Assembly (NCBI GenBank): GCA_014529385.2
Contig: CM043945.1
Coordinates: 140,718,241 to 140,782,240 of the forward strand
Direction of reading: 5' to 3'
Length of the DNA: 64,000 nt
Origin: Adiantum capillus-veneris
Lineage: Eukaryota; Streptophyta; Polypodiopsida; Polypodiales; Pteridaceae
Below are positions 1 to 12,089 of this stretch, one piece after another. The position numbers and the translations under genes were made by a program. The notes under the pieces were generated by a model that worked only from the letters and a program-made list of their open reading frames with translations, was not told the DNA's origin and searched no databases. Every line of letters starts with the position of its first letter. Within the stretch, counting starts at the first letter, position 1.

Positions 1-784
<784 letters not shown>

Positions 785-1034
785 TTTTAGTGTGTGAGAG
801 TGTTCCATTGGTGTTAGGGTTAGTGTAAATTCCTTGCTTGTTTGTGGGTTGCTCTAACGATTCTCCTCTTTTGCGTCCTAGTTCGCTCTTAAACTAGGTG
901 GTGCCCCTTGTGTAGTTGGGATTTGGCTGGGGGTTTGTTGTTTTGGTTTGTGTTGTGTTGTGCCCCAGTCCCATTGAGCAGCACGGGAGCCTTGAAGGGT
1001 GTCTAGAGGTTGCTCTTCTTGTTGCCCGCCCCGG

Positions 1035-1475
1035 ACCGCTTCACTATGATACATATGTTTTGTCTAGTGATTGGGATTAATTGTGTGTACAGATCCTCTT
1101 GGTTCATAGAAAAATACCTACACTTTATATCAAAAGAAAGGTATAGTCTAGAAGGAATAGTATGATGGCATTAGGAAAACAAAGTTTCTCATTAAGCCTT
1201 TTTGGTCCAAAGAGAAACACTATACATTGTTGGAAGTGTATTTTATGTCTAATCCATATGCTAATTGTAATAGATACCATGAAGTGAAAGTGAAAGAGAT
1301 TAACATCATGTGGATTATTCATCTAAGATATTTTTAGAATGTGAAAAAGGTAGATATGAGAGAGGTGAAAAGAAGATAATTTTCCCTCCCAAGCCCTTTT
1401 CTTGCCCATAGGAAATAAAGATACGACAGAGAGAGATGTACCTATAGCAAGGAGAACCTAGAGTTTGTAGCTCAA
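1035..1475 (-). mobile_element. Fragment of a gypsy LTR of the G2 type carrying small ORFs
   Basis: Read on the minus strand, this segment aligns over about 440 bp with 49600-50010 and 57640-58040, the downstream part of the G2 LTR. Shared blocks include GGTACATCTCT, GGGCAAGAA followed by AGGGCTTGGGAGGGAAA, and the start region of small ORF A. It is clearly more diverged from the two G2 LTRs than they are from each other. The homology ends near 1035, inside the second small ORF, where unrelated sequence begins, so this is an old truncated copy. Confidence 0.85.
1125..1322 (-). pseudogene. Small ORF A homologue of the gypsy leader protein family (65 aa)
   Basis: A member of the small-protein family described at 49736. 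It keeps the start MNNPHD, the core KIHFQQ followed by IVFLFGPKRLNE, and the later IILFLLDY. A one-base deletion in the T-rich part just before the end shifts the frame, so the protein stops early and lacks the usual last residues. The ATGA junction to the next small ORF is still present in the DNA downstream (ATGAACCAAGAGGAT), and the first codons of ORF B can be read to about 1035. Function is unknown. Confidence 0.7.
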
Positions 1476-1736
1476 GAATGATTTGTGAGAGTGTACATGT
1501 ATGGATACTTACCTTGTGTAGTAGCATATTTCTTCAAGAAGGTTGATCATAGCTTTGGTGGAGTGTTGTAGCTTGAATGCATTCAACAATCAGGACACAA
1601 GAGAGTTGGAGATAGGAATAGAGGCAGACATAGACGTAGAGATATATGTAAGTGTGGTTGTAGAACTAGAAGTGTATAATATCTAGGTTGAGGAATAGAT
1701 TTGGAGATAGAGATACAGATATAGGTTGGGCTAGAG

Positions 1737-1977
1737 ATGAAAAAAACAACAACAAGAAACCAACAAAATCACAAAGCAAAACACACCTTATTTGATAGAC
1801 CCTTTGAATTTATTCATCATTTTGATGGAGAGGGAAGACTTCTAGCCTTGAATGATGGACCAAATTCAGGTCCTTTGATTAGAGTTGATCTTACAAGGAA
1901 TGCTCACAAGATTGGCCAGTCTTCCTCAAGGAGCAAGTGTAGAGCTTAAATTTATGTTGATGGATAAGTATAATTAA
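1737..1977 (+). pseudogene. Unrecognised coding remnant with one frameshift
   Basis: I do not recognise this protein. An open frame from the ATG at 1737 reads for about 61 residues with mixed, protein-like composition (FEFIHHFDGEGRL, PLIRVDLTRNAHKIGQ). It then leaves what looks like the original frame near 1921. A one-base shift continues with LPQGASVELKFMLMDKYN and a TAA at 1975-1977. The two halves look continuous in character, which suggests a degraded exon or transposon gene. No neighbouring coding sequence supports it. Confidence 0.35.
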
Positions 1978-2408
1978 GCATTAATCCTTGTTAACGGATT
2001 GACCCAGTGGGCGTCCACCTGGCCGGACACGTAGCCGAACACCAAAATTGTACTCTATTATTTTTTTGAGCTAGTGTAGTGATACTCTATATAAATCCTA
2101 ATTCCAAAATCTAGACTAGCAAGTTGATTCCCTGACTTGTGATTCTATCATGACATTTGTAAAGGTCCATGTGAGCCAGTCTCACTGGCAATTTAGATAG
2201 CCCTAGGTATAACGGTCAATAACTTTAATGTAAAGAGGAGGGCTTATCTTTTGAGAAGAAAGGCGGCTCTGCAAAACCTACTCTCAAGCTACTAGCTGAT
2301 CTAACTTGTAATCAACTTTTCTAATGATTGGGTAACCCAATTTCAATTCCAAAACTTGCATTGTTTTCCTCCCTCTTTGCTCTTTCATTCAAGTGTAAGC
2401 ATGACAGT
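1978..2408. other. Unassigned stretch
   Basis: AT-rich sequence with no supported gene, RNA or element end. Confidence 0.5.
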
Positions 2409-2484
2409 TTTGTTGAGGTTCGCGACTACACATTAGTGTACCATTTTGTTGAGGTTCGCAAATACACATTAGTGTGCCATTTTT
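2409..2484. repeat. Short tandem duplication, unit about 38 bp
   Basis: The unit beginning TTTTGTTGAGGTTCGC and containing TACACATTAGTGT occurs twice in direct succession (about 2409-2446 and 2447-2484) with a few mismatches. Confidence 0.85.
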
Positions 2485-2559
2485 TTTGTATCTGTTTCAT
2501 GTTTCATTTTAGTACTTGGGAGTAGGGTAGGTATCACCATCAAATTTGTGCCGAAGGAT

Positions 2560-4450
2560 AAACAAAATAAGGGTGAAAACCATATTCTGGCCAAAACCAC
2601 AATAACTCTAAAATTTTGAAAATTTGATGGTAGAGACTAAAAGTGTGATCCAAATTCAAAAAGTTGTGGATCAAGGGTATTAGTAGACTCTCTAGAAGCA
2701 ATCAAAAATGTTTGGTCAAATTTTGTGGAGAAACATGGATCGCGATCGATGACCCTCAAAGACCATTTTTGCAAAAAAGTGATCACCAACATTGTGCATC
2801 GGTAGGACATTGCTTTGATCAAGTGCTTGAAAGAAAAACTCAAAAATCACATCAAAATTGGATGATAGGGCAAAAACAACAAAACAAGCATTTCAGACAC
2901 AAAATTTGGGGTTTTTCAACTTTTTGGAATCCAAATTAAAAAAGAAGTGAAAATATGACATTATAGAGTGCAAGCATATGATCAAATTTCATGTTTAGAA
3001 GTGGTGGAACATCGATCGGCATCTGTGTCCCCCTTGGTCATTTTGAGCTGAGATTTGACCAGTAAGTAGCTGATACCATTTGAAATAACTTTTCCAAAAG
3101 GAACCATAGCCAAATCTGAAAAAAGTGGGTCAAAATAGCCAAACATAGAAACTAGTCAAAAAATTCAAGGTAGACAAAAAAACTTTCTTTTGACTAAGAA
3201 AAAGTCTAAATTCAAAAAAAAAGTGGTAGAGCAGACTACTGCTACTGTCACTAATTAGCATGCCAAATTTGGTATTCAGATTTGTTGGAACATGGATCTG
3301 ATCTATTACCCCCAACAAGGTTTTTGATTGAGATTTTGGTAGTAGGTAGCTGAGACATAGACAAACATTTTTCCCAAAAAGAAGCATTGTCAAAAAAGTT
3401 CAAAAAGTTTCTCAAAAGTGAAAAAACCATTTCAAGGTGAAAACCCTAGGGATTCACTTTGGATGGACCTAATCAAGTCCAAATCATACAAAAACCATAT
3501 AGCAGGGATCAATGGAGCAAGGGCAAGTTATGTGTCAAGTTTCATTACCATCTAACACAAGGGTACATGGATCGTGATCCATGTCCGCCTGTCATAGACT
3601 GAGACCAAACTTCTACCATAGCTGGAGCACATCACAAGGAGTCTAGTGGTTTTTTCAAAATAGAGTTTGGATATCAAAATCCAAGCTAAAAGTCTATAAT
3701 TTTCAAGCATTCTAACAAAGTGTACGAGAACATACCTAATTTTCAATCCAAAGGTCCATTTTCAAAAATTCCTGATGTCATAGGATCTACTAGTCATGCT
3801 GATTCTGATGGTACTAAGGCAATTTGGGATCCAAACATGGATCACGATGCATGGCCCCATATGTCACCTTGACTTACACTTTTCTAGATCAGTAGTGCAT
3901 ACACAAGGAAACATATTTCCAAGTCTAGTTTTGGAAAAAAAATGAGCAAATTTGGGTCAAAAGACAACAAAATAGGTGACAAGTTTCAACTTGCAATACG
4001 GACAAAGTGTTGGGTATTTGACCTATCAAAACAACTCCAAATTCAAAGAGGGTTGAGATTTAGCTTGTGAGAAGAGCGAGGAACAAGCTGTCAAGAGATA
4101 AGTCCATATGTGGTTGAACATGGACCGTGATCCATGTCCTCTAATCTCAAAATCTGATGAAAATTGTCACAAATCCAGTATATTACCTTGTCTACATACT
4201 ATCAAAATTTCAAGTAAAAATTTGACAGGGATCATGGATCGCGATCCATGTACCTTTACATAGTGGGGGTATCTGACTTGACGGGCTTGTAGACATACTT
4301 GAGTACATATTAGATCTCAAGTTTGAGCTAAAGATACCTTGAAGAGGCCAAGATACAAGCCAAAGTTCATGTGTCCTGGTCCTGAGGTTGTTTTGGGCGT
4401 TGTTTCAAGTGAAATTCACCAACACTGCTCTAACTTTTGATAGACAACTC
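2560..4450. repeat. Degenerate tandem array with a conserved 18-bp palindrome
   Basis: Versions of the palindrome CATGGATCGCGATCCATG recur at 2734-2751, about 3009, about 3291, 3566-3583, 3836-3853, 4119-4136 and 4233-4250. The copy at 4233 is a perfect inverted repeat. Successive start distances are about 275, 282, 275, 270 and 283 bp, then 114 bp. The sequence between boxes is AT-rich and much more diverged, although phrases such as AGTAGGTAGCTGA-like and CAAATTTGGG-like stretches reappear. This looks like an old satellite with units of about 277 bp in which the palindromic box has drifted least. No coding frame is supported across it. Confidence 0.7.
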
Positions 4451-4812
4451 CAAATTGAGTCAAGTATAGACAAGAAGAAGGCTTGCAAGCAATAGAACAC
4501 ACCTAGTTTTGGTTTTAGAGCTAAATTTTTTCACGTTTCCTAATTCCAAACTTTTAGGGTCACCCAAAGACTAGTTTCCAAAGACCACATGACCACAAAG
4601 ACCTAACTTTGGAGAGACCTTATTTGGGACAAACGGATAAGTTGCATTAAGCCAAAGTGGACTTGTCAAGGAGTATCTTGAGAGTTTTGAGTGAGCCTTA
4701 ACCATGAAAAATCATCCACCACCAAGGTTTCCTACTCCACTTAGAGACATGAAAAATGTGAGAAATGTTGCAATGCCTTCAGCGGGATAAGGAGAATACG
4801 TAGAGGAGAGGC
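4451..4812. other. Unassigned flank of copia element C1
   Basis: No gene or repeat recognised up to the target-site duplication of C1. Confidence 0.5.
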
Positions 4813-4817
4813 TTCCT

Positions 4818-5056
4818 TGTTAAAGAATATGGTGTTAAAGAATATGTCCATTGTGCTATGGGAGGCTGGACAGTGACTATACTATGTTGTAGATATACTT
4901 TGGATAATAGTTAAAAAAGAGAAAAAGAGAAGAGCAGCTCGTTGAATGGCTGCTACTACAGGGTAACGATTGTGTGTGTGTGTGTCTCGATGTGTGTTAG
5001 TGTGTGTGTGTGTGTAGTCTTATTTCCTACCTTCTCCATCACCTGCACACTCTACA
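4818..5056 (+). repeat. 5' LTR of C1 (239 bp)
   Basis: Begins TG and ends CA. It opens with an imperfect direct repeat of TGTTAAAGAATATG and contains a GT-rich microsatellite. It matches the 3' LTR closely, with small length differences in the GT tract. Confidence 0.93.
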
Positions 5057-5059
5057 AAG

Positions 5060-5071
5060 TGGTATCAGAGC
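5060..5071 (+). other. Primer binding site of C1 (initiator tRNA-Met)
   Basis: TGGTATCAGAGC, three bases after the 5' LTR, is the usual plant initiator tRNA-Met primer site. Confidence 0.9.
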
Positions 5072-5950
5072 TCAGTTTAAGGAGCTACAGTCAATACACA
5101 GGTTTTCGCAGCTCTGGAAAACAGCAAAAAAGATTTTTGGTCATAACTCCCTCACCCGAACTCAGAATACAATGATCCAGGAGTCTATCTTTATGTTTTT
5201 GGGAATTCCGGACGCATTGGAATACTCAGATTTGCAAAAATCTGCAATTTTTTGCACCAAACAGCCAATTTACACAAGCATAGGAGATGTCCAATTTTGC
5301 ACTCGGCAGTAGATTTACAGGTTACAGGTGAAGAATTCAGCATTTACACAGGTTTTGGAGAGCGACATAGAGCTTTTGCATCATGATACTGTGTTATCGA
5401 AGATTATGTTTGGTTGTTGTGGGTCCATTATGGACAGCCGCCTATGTAAGAAAGGTTGTGGGAAGAAGTTGAGGCGGTTATATTGTCAGATTGAGTACTT
5501 TGTGATTATGTATGGATATGCGGTTAATGTATTTTGAAAAACTGCAGCCTTTGTGAGGGTCGAGTGAGGTTTTTTGAAGCCTTGCCTTGGGATCTTTGGT
5601 ACCTTGTCAAGGTGGATTAGGTACTGGAGCGAACCCCTGACTGGCCCTGCGAAAGATCTCATATGTCGTTTACGACTATGGGAAGAAGGTGGATGTATGG
5701 ATATGTGGTACATGACAGCGTATGGATTGCATTTGCATACAGGTCCATGTGGACATTGTTTTAGAGAATTTATGCATAGTATTGAGTCAGTCTGTAGAGA
5801 GTCAGTGGATTTTTCCTTGGCAGTGAGATATTTTCTGTCAGTGTTTATGAGCACTTTGGTTGAGATTGTCACTTGAGATATTGTCCAAATACAAATGAAA
5901 CTCTGCCAAAATTTTGTCAAAATCCTTTGGAAGAAATTGAGAGAGTGAAG
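5072..5950 (+). other. Untranslated leader of C1
   Basis: About 880 bp between the primer site and the gag start codon. Short open frames exist on both strands, but none resembles a known protein or has a conserved counterpart in this window. Confidence 0.6.
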
Positions 5951-6890
5951 ATGGCAGAAAGTTCAACTCAAGTCACACAGATTGTTGGAGAGAAGCTGAT
6001 TAGAGAGAACTACAGCATATGGTCTTACAGGATGGAGAACTTTATCATGGGAAAAGGTTTATGGGATTATATTACAGGTGAACAAGAGTGTCTCGAGGTT
6101 GGTTTGGAACCAAATAGAGACAATGTTGAAGCACATAAAACATGGCAAGCAGGAGTAGAAGCTTACAAGAAGTGGATCGAGAATTCAAGGAAAGTGATGC
6201 ATTGGATTTCACTATGCATTAGTGACTTCTTTATACCACATGTGAAGAAGGCTCAATCTCCAAAGGAATCTTGGGAGATACTAGCAAGAATGAACAGCTC
6301 CAATATAGAACCATGAAAAGTTGACTTGAAGCAAAGGTTACATTGTGTATGGCGAGGAAATAGATCCATATCAGATTATGTGACAGAGATAAAGCAAATA
6401 CAGGAAGATCTTGCGAGCATTAATGTTGAAGTTCCAGATGATGACTTATTTTCAGTGACATTGAATGGTTTGGGACCGGAATACAAGTCATTGGATATAT
6501 CTATATCTGCTCGAGGACACATGCCTGATTTTGAAGAGTTAGTAAACCTTTGTTTGCAAGAAGAGGTGAAGTTAGGCAAGTCAGGTCCTTCTACATCAAA
6601 TAACAATTCCAGAGATCAGGTTTTTACTCTAGAGGTCGTGGAAACAATAGAGGTGGAAGAGGAAACTATGGTCGTGGAAACAATGCTGGAAGAGGTCAAT
6701 GGCAAAACCAACAAAGTCAAAGTTACAATGACTATAGCCAAAGAGGCAGGGGGAGAGCCCGAACTCGTGGATGTGGAGGTGGACGATTTGTACATCCTCA
6801 AAGAGATGGATATTATAACAGATGTGGCATTTATGGTCACTTTGAAAGAGAATGTTACACAAGGCTAAATCAAAACCGTGATTGTGGTGG
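5951..6890 (+). pseudogene. gag: C1 gag (copia), broken
   Basis: Copia Gag forms the virus-like particle that packages the element RNA. The ATG at 5951 starts a typical copia gag with the LIRENYSIWSYRMENFI and GLWDYI motifs. An in-frame TGA at 6314-6316 interrupts it. The frame reopens through LKQRLHCVW to LCLQEEVKLG. At about 6602-6612 the true frame shifts by one base into an Arg/Gly-rich tail. The zinc knuckle at 6814-6855 has CGIYGHFEREC, but its first cysteine is replaced by tyrosine (6814-6816). The long acidic frame that continues to 6868 is the shifted reading and is not the real tail. Confidence 0.85.
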
Positions 6891-9501
6891 AAGAGGCCGA
6901 GGTTATGGCAGACATGGAGGAAACTTTGCTAGATATAATCCTCATGATCAAAATATATATGACAATAGATCGAGTGGACATTTATTTCCTATGGAGCATG
7001 TTGTTGGAAGCATGGTGGAGCCACATCATACAGATGATTGGTATTTAGATAGTGGTGCCACAAATCATATGACATATCATGGTGAATGGTTTGACAGAAA
7101 AGAGAAATTAGAAGAGGATGAGTTTGTCGCTATAGGTGATGATACTATGCATCGGATTACACATGTTGGTTCAGTTCCGTTGCTAGAAAAAGACGGGACA
7201 TACAACACATTGGCAGATGTTCTATATGTGCCTTCAATCACAAAGAATTTAGCATCAGTTGGACAAATGACAGATCAAGGGTTGCTAGTCCGTTTTAATC
7301 GTTATGGCTGCTTCATAGAGGAGTTTCACAAAGGTAGACCAGGAAAGATATTGGCACGTGGAAGCTTGTTCTCATTGGAAGCTGGAGATCCATGTTTACA
7401 CAGTGGTATGTATGAAAACAAAGCAGCCACTCAAGATAATTGGGCAGAGTTATGGCATAAGAGGATTGGTCATGTCAATTTTAGAAGACTAAAGCATATG
7501 CAATCAAATCAAATTGTACATGGATTACCAAAGTTTGGCAGATTGAATTTTGATCATGTTTGTGAAGCTTCTCAATTTGGAAAGCAATCTCGTTTACCAT
7601 TTCCAAAGAGGGGGAGAATTAGCCAAAGTCCTTTGGAAATTGTTCATTCAGATATTTGGGGACCTTGTGATCATGCTACGCCAAATGGTTGTCGATATTT
7701 TATCACATTCACGGATGATTATAGTAGAATGACATGGGTTTACTTTCTAAAGGCAAAGTCAGAGGCATTTGAGGTATTCTTGGAGTTCAAAGTTATGGTT
7801 GAGAAAGAGAACGGTTGTCAAATTAAATGCCTACGTACAGATGGAGGGGGAGAGTACATGTCACACAGTTTTGATGATTACTTACGTGAACAAGGCATAA
7901 GAAGACAGATTACTTGCAGATACACACCACAACAAAATGGAGTTGCTGAGAGAAAGAATAGAGTCATAGCAGAGATTTCAAGAGCCATGATGAATGAGAT
8001 GAATATGCCATTAACATATTGGGCTGAAACAGTTCATATAGCAGTACACATTATGAATCGAACACCAACAGCTGCCATTCATGAAATTTCACCTTATGAG
8101 AGACTTTATGGGATCAAGCCAACAGTTTCCTACATGAAAGTTTTTGGATGTGTTTGCTATGTTCATGTGCCAAATGAAGTAAGAAAGAAGATGGAGCCAA
8201 AGGCAGTGAAGTGTATATTCTTGGGCTACCCAGTTGAAAAGAAAGGTTATGAGTGCTATGATCCTACGACAAGACAAGTTTATGTCAGTAGAGATGTCAA
8301 ATTTTGTGAGCATGAACCATGGTACAAACCAAAGCCAGTGATGATAGAAGATGAGTATGAAGAGCAAGAGAATGTGCGTCATGTTGTTGATAAGCCAGGA
8401 CCATCAACAAGAACTATTTCAGGACCACATATGGTAGAGGAGAGTACAGGAAGTGTCAACCCATGGAGCGGTCGTTTGCGAGATAAGAAGCAAGACGAGA
8501 AATGCAAGAAGAAAGTGGTTGAAGAGAGTTCTGGAGATGAAAGCCTTGATGAAGAGCATGGTTTACCACATTTGAGGACACCTGGCAGTAAGCATATTGA
8601 GAAATATGTACCTCCATATGCAAGAGTTGAAGAGAAGAGTGTACCACAGTTGAGAAGATTAGAGAGGGTGCATTGTCCAGTTGATAGATTGACATACAAC
8701 GGTTACATGCATACACATTATGCATACATGGTTTCATGTGTGCAACATAAAGAGCCTACATGTTTTCAATAGGCAATTGGAAAATCAGAATGGGAGTAAG
8801 CTATGGATGATGAGATGGATGCTCTTGTGAAGAATGACACTTGGGATTTGGTTTGCTTGCCAAGTAGAAAGAATGCAATTGGTTCAAAATGGGTATACAA
8901 AGTCAAGTGCAAGTCAGATGGTAGTGTGGAAAGATACAAAGCGAGGCTTGTTGCTAAAGGTTATGCACAAACAAAATGTCTTGATTATGATGAGACATTT
9001 AGTCCAGTTTCAAAGATGACAACAGTCAGATTGGTGATAGCAATGGCAAGTATGTTCGGTTGGAAGTTACGGCAAATGGATGTGGATAATGCATTCTTGA
9101 ATGGTGACTTGGAAGAAGAAGTTTATATGATACAGCCAGAGGGTTGTCAACACCCAGAGTTTCCATATTATGTGTGTAAGTTCAAGAAAGCATTGTATGG
9201 TTTGAAGCAAGCATCTAGAGCTTGGTGTGAAAAGATAACCAGATTCTTGAAGAAGATTGGATTTAAAAAGTCTACTGCTGATCACTCATTGTTTTTGAAG
9301 CATGTTGATGGAGAGATCGTCGTTATTGTTATCTATGTTGATGACTTGATTCTCACTGGAAGTCATGATGAGCAAATTTTGCATGTCAAGAAGAGTTTGT
9401 TAAGAGAATTCAACATGAAGGACCTTGGTGAGTTGAGATATTTCTTGGGAATTGAAATTGTCAATACATTATCAGGAATTTGGATGATACAAACACAATA
9501 C
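6891..9501 (+). pseudogene. pol: C1 pol, 5' part: protease, integrase, reverse transcriptase
   Basis: Copia polyprotein for Gag processing, integration and reverse transcription. The protease has WYLDSGATNHM. Integrase has the HxxxH part (LWHKRIGHV), but one zinc-binding cysteine reads CEAS instead of CxxC. The catalytic DDE is present in HSDIWGP, RTDGGGEY and NGVAERKN. In-frame stops lie at 8770-8772 (TAG) and 8797-8799 (TAA), between integrase and RT. RT carries RYKARLVAKGYAQ, QMDVDNAFLNG and an intact YVDD in VIYVDDLILTG. The reading ends at 9501, where G1 is inserted in the RT/RNase H connection. Confidence 0.9.
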
Positions 9502-11031
9502 TGATGCATGGTTTTTAGGACCCCTTCTGAAGATGCAATAAAGGCACAGTCAGTTGTTGGGGAGATGAAGATACTCTAGTCCAAGGGATCTCGAAAGAGA
9601 AGAAAAATCTACTTCACAAGCACCAAAGAGTAAAAAGTGCCATGGATAGAAGATACGTGGGAACGAGCTCTTATGCATGCCTACAACCTATATCTTACAG
9701 AATAGCCCATTCTAGGTGTGAATTTCTAGTGAAATTTACACGAGGATGTTTGTGTGGACTCACAGCACAGCATACTCTGTTTTCACTTTTTTGCCGACAG
9801 TAAATATTTTTACCGCAGTACATATTTTTTACCTACAGTAAGTATTTTTCACCTACATGGTAAATACAAATCACTTTTTACCTACAGTAACTTTTTTTAC
9901 CCATGGTAAATATTTTTTACTGCACCATAAGTATTTGGTAGGTAACAGTTCATTGTTACTAGAAGCAGTGATTAGGCATCAACAATGCAGTTACAGGAGG
10001 AGAAAAGGAGAAAATCTTATGGTAAAGGTGATTCAACAGGGATAAAGACTTTTGAGTTGAAAAGAGACATGCTGATTTTTTCAAAGAACACATGTCAAAA
10101 GAAGCCATGGTTGAGGATTTTTTGAGAATTTGATAGTCAGGAGGACCCAGCTGCCCCCCCCCCCCCCCGCAGGTCCCCCCTTGACATGTGCAGAACCTCC
10201 AGTTTCAACAGCCACCTTACCTGCTCTTAAATGCTGGTCAAGGCCTTATCCCCATGTGTCACAATAAAAAAAATTAGCATTTACCCTCCCCTCTCACATC
10301 ACTCTAGAGAATATCTTGATGCTGACATATCAGGTGACCTCAATCTGTTGACCACCCTAAGCAAAAAGTAATCCCAATCAGCGGATTTAAGCATGTCTAT
10401 CCCTAATCCTAAACCCTCTCAAAAACCTATATAAGGAGGCCTTCTCTCACTCAAAACCAACACTTCACACATTTCACCAAGCAACGAAGCTATGACGACA
10501 TTGCTCACAACGAGGAGCTATGGAGGGAGCTCTACTCTCTCTCCCTCTCTCTCTCTCCCTCTAGTATGCTACATTACTAGCCCTAAAACCTAAATAAGGA
10601 GTCTTCTCTCATGCTCCATGGCCACCATCCTCGCCATCATTCTCTAAGGTATTGATGTGTTGCTAGTAGGATCATACCTACTTGCTGGGTTGATTGTTTT
10701 TGACAAGGGATTATGCCATCCTTGGCTTGCTTCTCTATATCCTTGTTATGTATGATCAGATGTCGTTGTATTGTTAAGCTGATGTCTTTGTATATATATG
10801 CTACATAAGGTCCCTAAGCTTCGTTTCTATGTGTTTTGCCATATGTTTTGATGCCATCATAATGCCAGAAGTCTCACTTGCCTATGTGCACTATGTGTGA
10901 GGTCCCTAAACCTCTTAATTTAGGGTGGTGCCCCCTTTGTTTTTTCTTTGCTTGTTTGCATGAGGCGTGGTTTGTGGAGTGTGCACGAGTACAGAGGCCA
11001 CCCGATTGCACTGCTCTTTTTCCCGCTATCA
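9502..11031 (+). repeat. 5' LTR of G1 (1530 bp)
   Basis: TG...CA termini. It includes a degenerate tandem run of TTTACC(T/C)ACAGTAAATA-like units at about 9796-9945, a C-rich stretch near 10155-10180 and a promoter with TATATAAGG at 10428-10436. It pairs with 17964-19495. Confidence 0.95.
10428..10436 (+). promoter_or_regulatory. TATA box of the G1 5' LTR
   Basis: TATATAAGG precedes a CT-rich initiation-like segment (CCTTCTCTCACTC). The same box occurs in the 3' LTR at 18889-18897. Confidence 0.7.
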
Positions 11032-11034
11032 TTT

Positions 11035-11051
11035 TGGTGCCCCCACTGAGG
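11035..11051 (+). other. Primer binding site of G1
   Basis: TGGTGCCCCCACTGAGG begins three bases after the 5' LTR. It is not the initiator tRNA-Met type, and I do not assign the tRNA. Confidence 0.6.
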
Positions 11052-11307
11052 AGGGCTACACAGACCTTCAGTCCACAAGCAATGAAGATGTGCAATCTAC
11101 AACATGGACGAATGGCGTGAGGAGTTTGCAAATTGGAGAACAGAAGAGGAGGAGGCTTTAGAGGCTTAAAGCTTTCATCGAGGTCTTGTTACCAGGTTGC
11201 AGTGTCATTGAAATTCAAGAAGTAAGTTCTTCTACATGCCTTGTTCGTGATCGTCGCCAACGAAGAAGAGTAAGAAGAAGAGCTTGATATACCTCTCCTC
11301 TCAACCT

Positions 11308-11499
11308 ATGAGTGCTCCAGAAACCTCCAACGCACACGAGCTTGAAATATTCTACATCAACATACACGAAGGTACTGTGACACACATTAAGGGAAGAGAA
11401 AGCATCACCAGACCTCTCTTTCCTGAGGAGCCGACTAAGAGGAGGAAGATCACCTCTACACCTAAGTGGCCCAAGGCCGCAGCGCGTGCTCAAGCGTAA
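11308..11499 (+). CDS. G1 leader ORF 1, unknown protein (about 63 aa)
   Basis: A short open frame between the primer site and gag. From the ATG at 11308 it reads through HELEIFYINIHEGTVTHI and a basic motif TKRRK, and stops at 11497-11499. It overlaps the next ORF by 14 bases in another frame, so the two could be one broken or spliced gene. I do not recognise it. ORFs upstream of gag are known in Ogre-type Tat elements, which makes a real accessory protein possible. Confidence 0.4.
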   Translation: MSAPETSNAHELEIFYINIHEGTVTHIKGRESITRPLFPEEPTKRRKITSTPKWPKAAARAQA

Positions 11500-11536
11500 G
11501 GTAACATTTGGCTTAATCTCATTAATAAGGGATTAC

Positions 11537-12070
11537 ATGACCACTACAGGCAAGAAAAAGGCTAGTGAGCAACCAACTTCAACCTCCAACTTGCAACCAC
11601 GACTCTCACCCCTAAATCCTCCTGAAGCAAAGAGGCGAAGGCTTGCCTACAAGATTGCCGCCCGTCTGCGAGTGCTCCCAGTGCACTTTGTGAATCCAGA
11701 CACCACCAATCCCAAGCCAACCTCCTGTCCGCGTGAAGATCACTTTGGATATTGTCCAAAGTGCTTTGGAGACCGGGTGAAAAGCCTCCCTGCCCTACCT
11801 TTGCTGCTAATTTTCAAGAAGTTATCTCAATCTAAGGAAACTATCTTAGTTGATGATGTGCTGCACATTAATGGTGTCACTTTCATTCGTCATGCTGATT
11901 ATGGTAATAGCATCCAATTGTTGCTTGCTAAAAGGCTCAGCATTGTACAAAGTGTTGCCATCACGCCTTACGTCTTCACAGATGCATCAGGAAGAGTCGA
12001 AGTGATCCGAGGTGCTGACCTTCTGTGGCTGATCAGGCTCATTGGTCCCAAGGTGGTGCAACTAAGCTAG
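11537..12070 (+). CDS. G1 leader ORF 2, unknown 177-aa protein
   Basis: An open frame from the ATG at 11537 to the TAG at 12068-12070, lying upstream of gag in the G1 transcript. It has a Lys/Arg-rich N-terminal part with PEAKRRRLAYK, which could be a nuclear localisation signal. A Cys-containing stretch CPREDHFGYCPKCFGDRV follows, then a well-mixed C-terminal half (ILVDDVLHINGVTFIRHADY, ADLLWLIRLIGPKVVQLS). The residue composition looks like a real protein. I do not recognise a family. By position it is comparable to ORF1 of Ogre/Tat elements, but I see no sequence proof of relationship. Confidence 0.5.
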   Translation: MTTTGKKKASEQPTSTSNLQPRLSPLNPPEAKRRRLAYKIAARLRVLPVHFVNPDTTNPKPTSCPREDHFGYCPKCFGDRVKSLPALPLLLIFKKLSQSKETILVDDVLHINGVTFIRHADYGNSIQLLLAKRLSIVQSVAITPYVFTDASGRVEVIRGADLLWLIRLIGPKVVQLS

Positions 12071-12089
12071 GCTCTTGTGTGTAAGTATG

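Noticed and set aside
2664-2939. 91-aa open frame in the palindrome array
   Set aside because: It lies across repeat units with no conservation of frame between units and has no family resemblance.
2560-4450. CRISPR array, because of regularly spaced short repeats
   Set aside because: Spacing is about 277 bp, the repeats are diverged palindromes, and the genome is a plant's.
6326-6868. Acidic 180-aa frame as the full C1 gag tail
   Set aside because: After about 6610 the Arg/Gly-rich and zinc-knuckle sequence is in another frame, so the acidic tail is a shifted reading.
11562-11759. Minus-strand frame opposite G1 leader ORF 2
   Set aside because: It overlaps the longer plus-strand ORF and lies inside a plus-strand element. 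No motif supports it.
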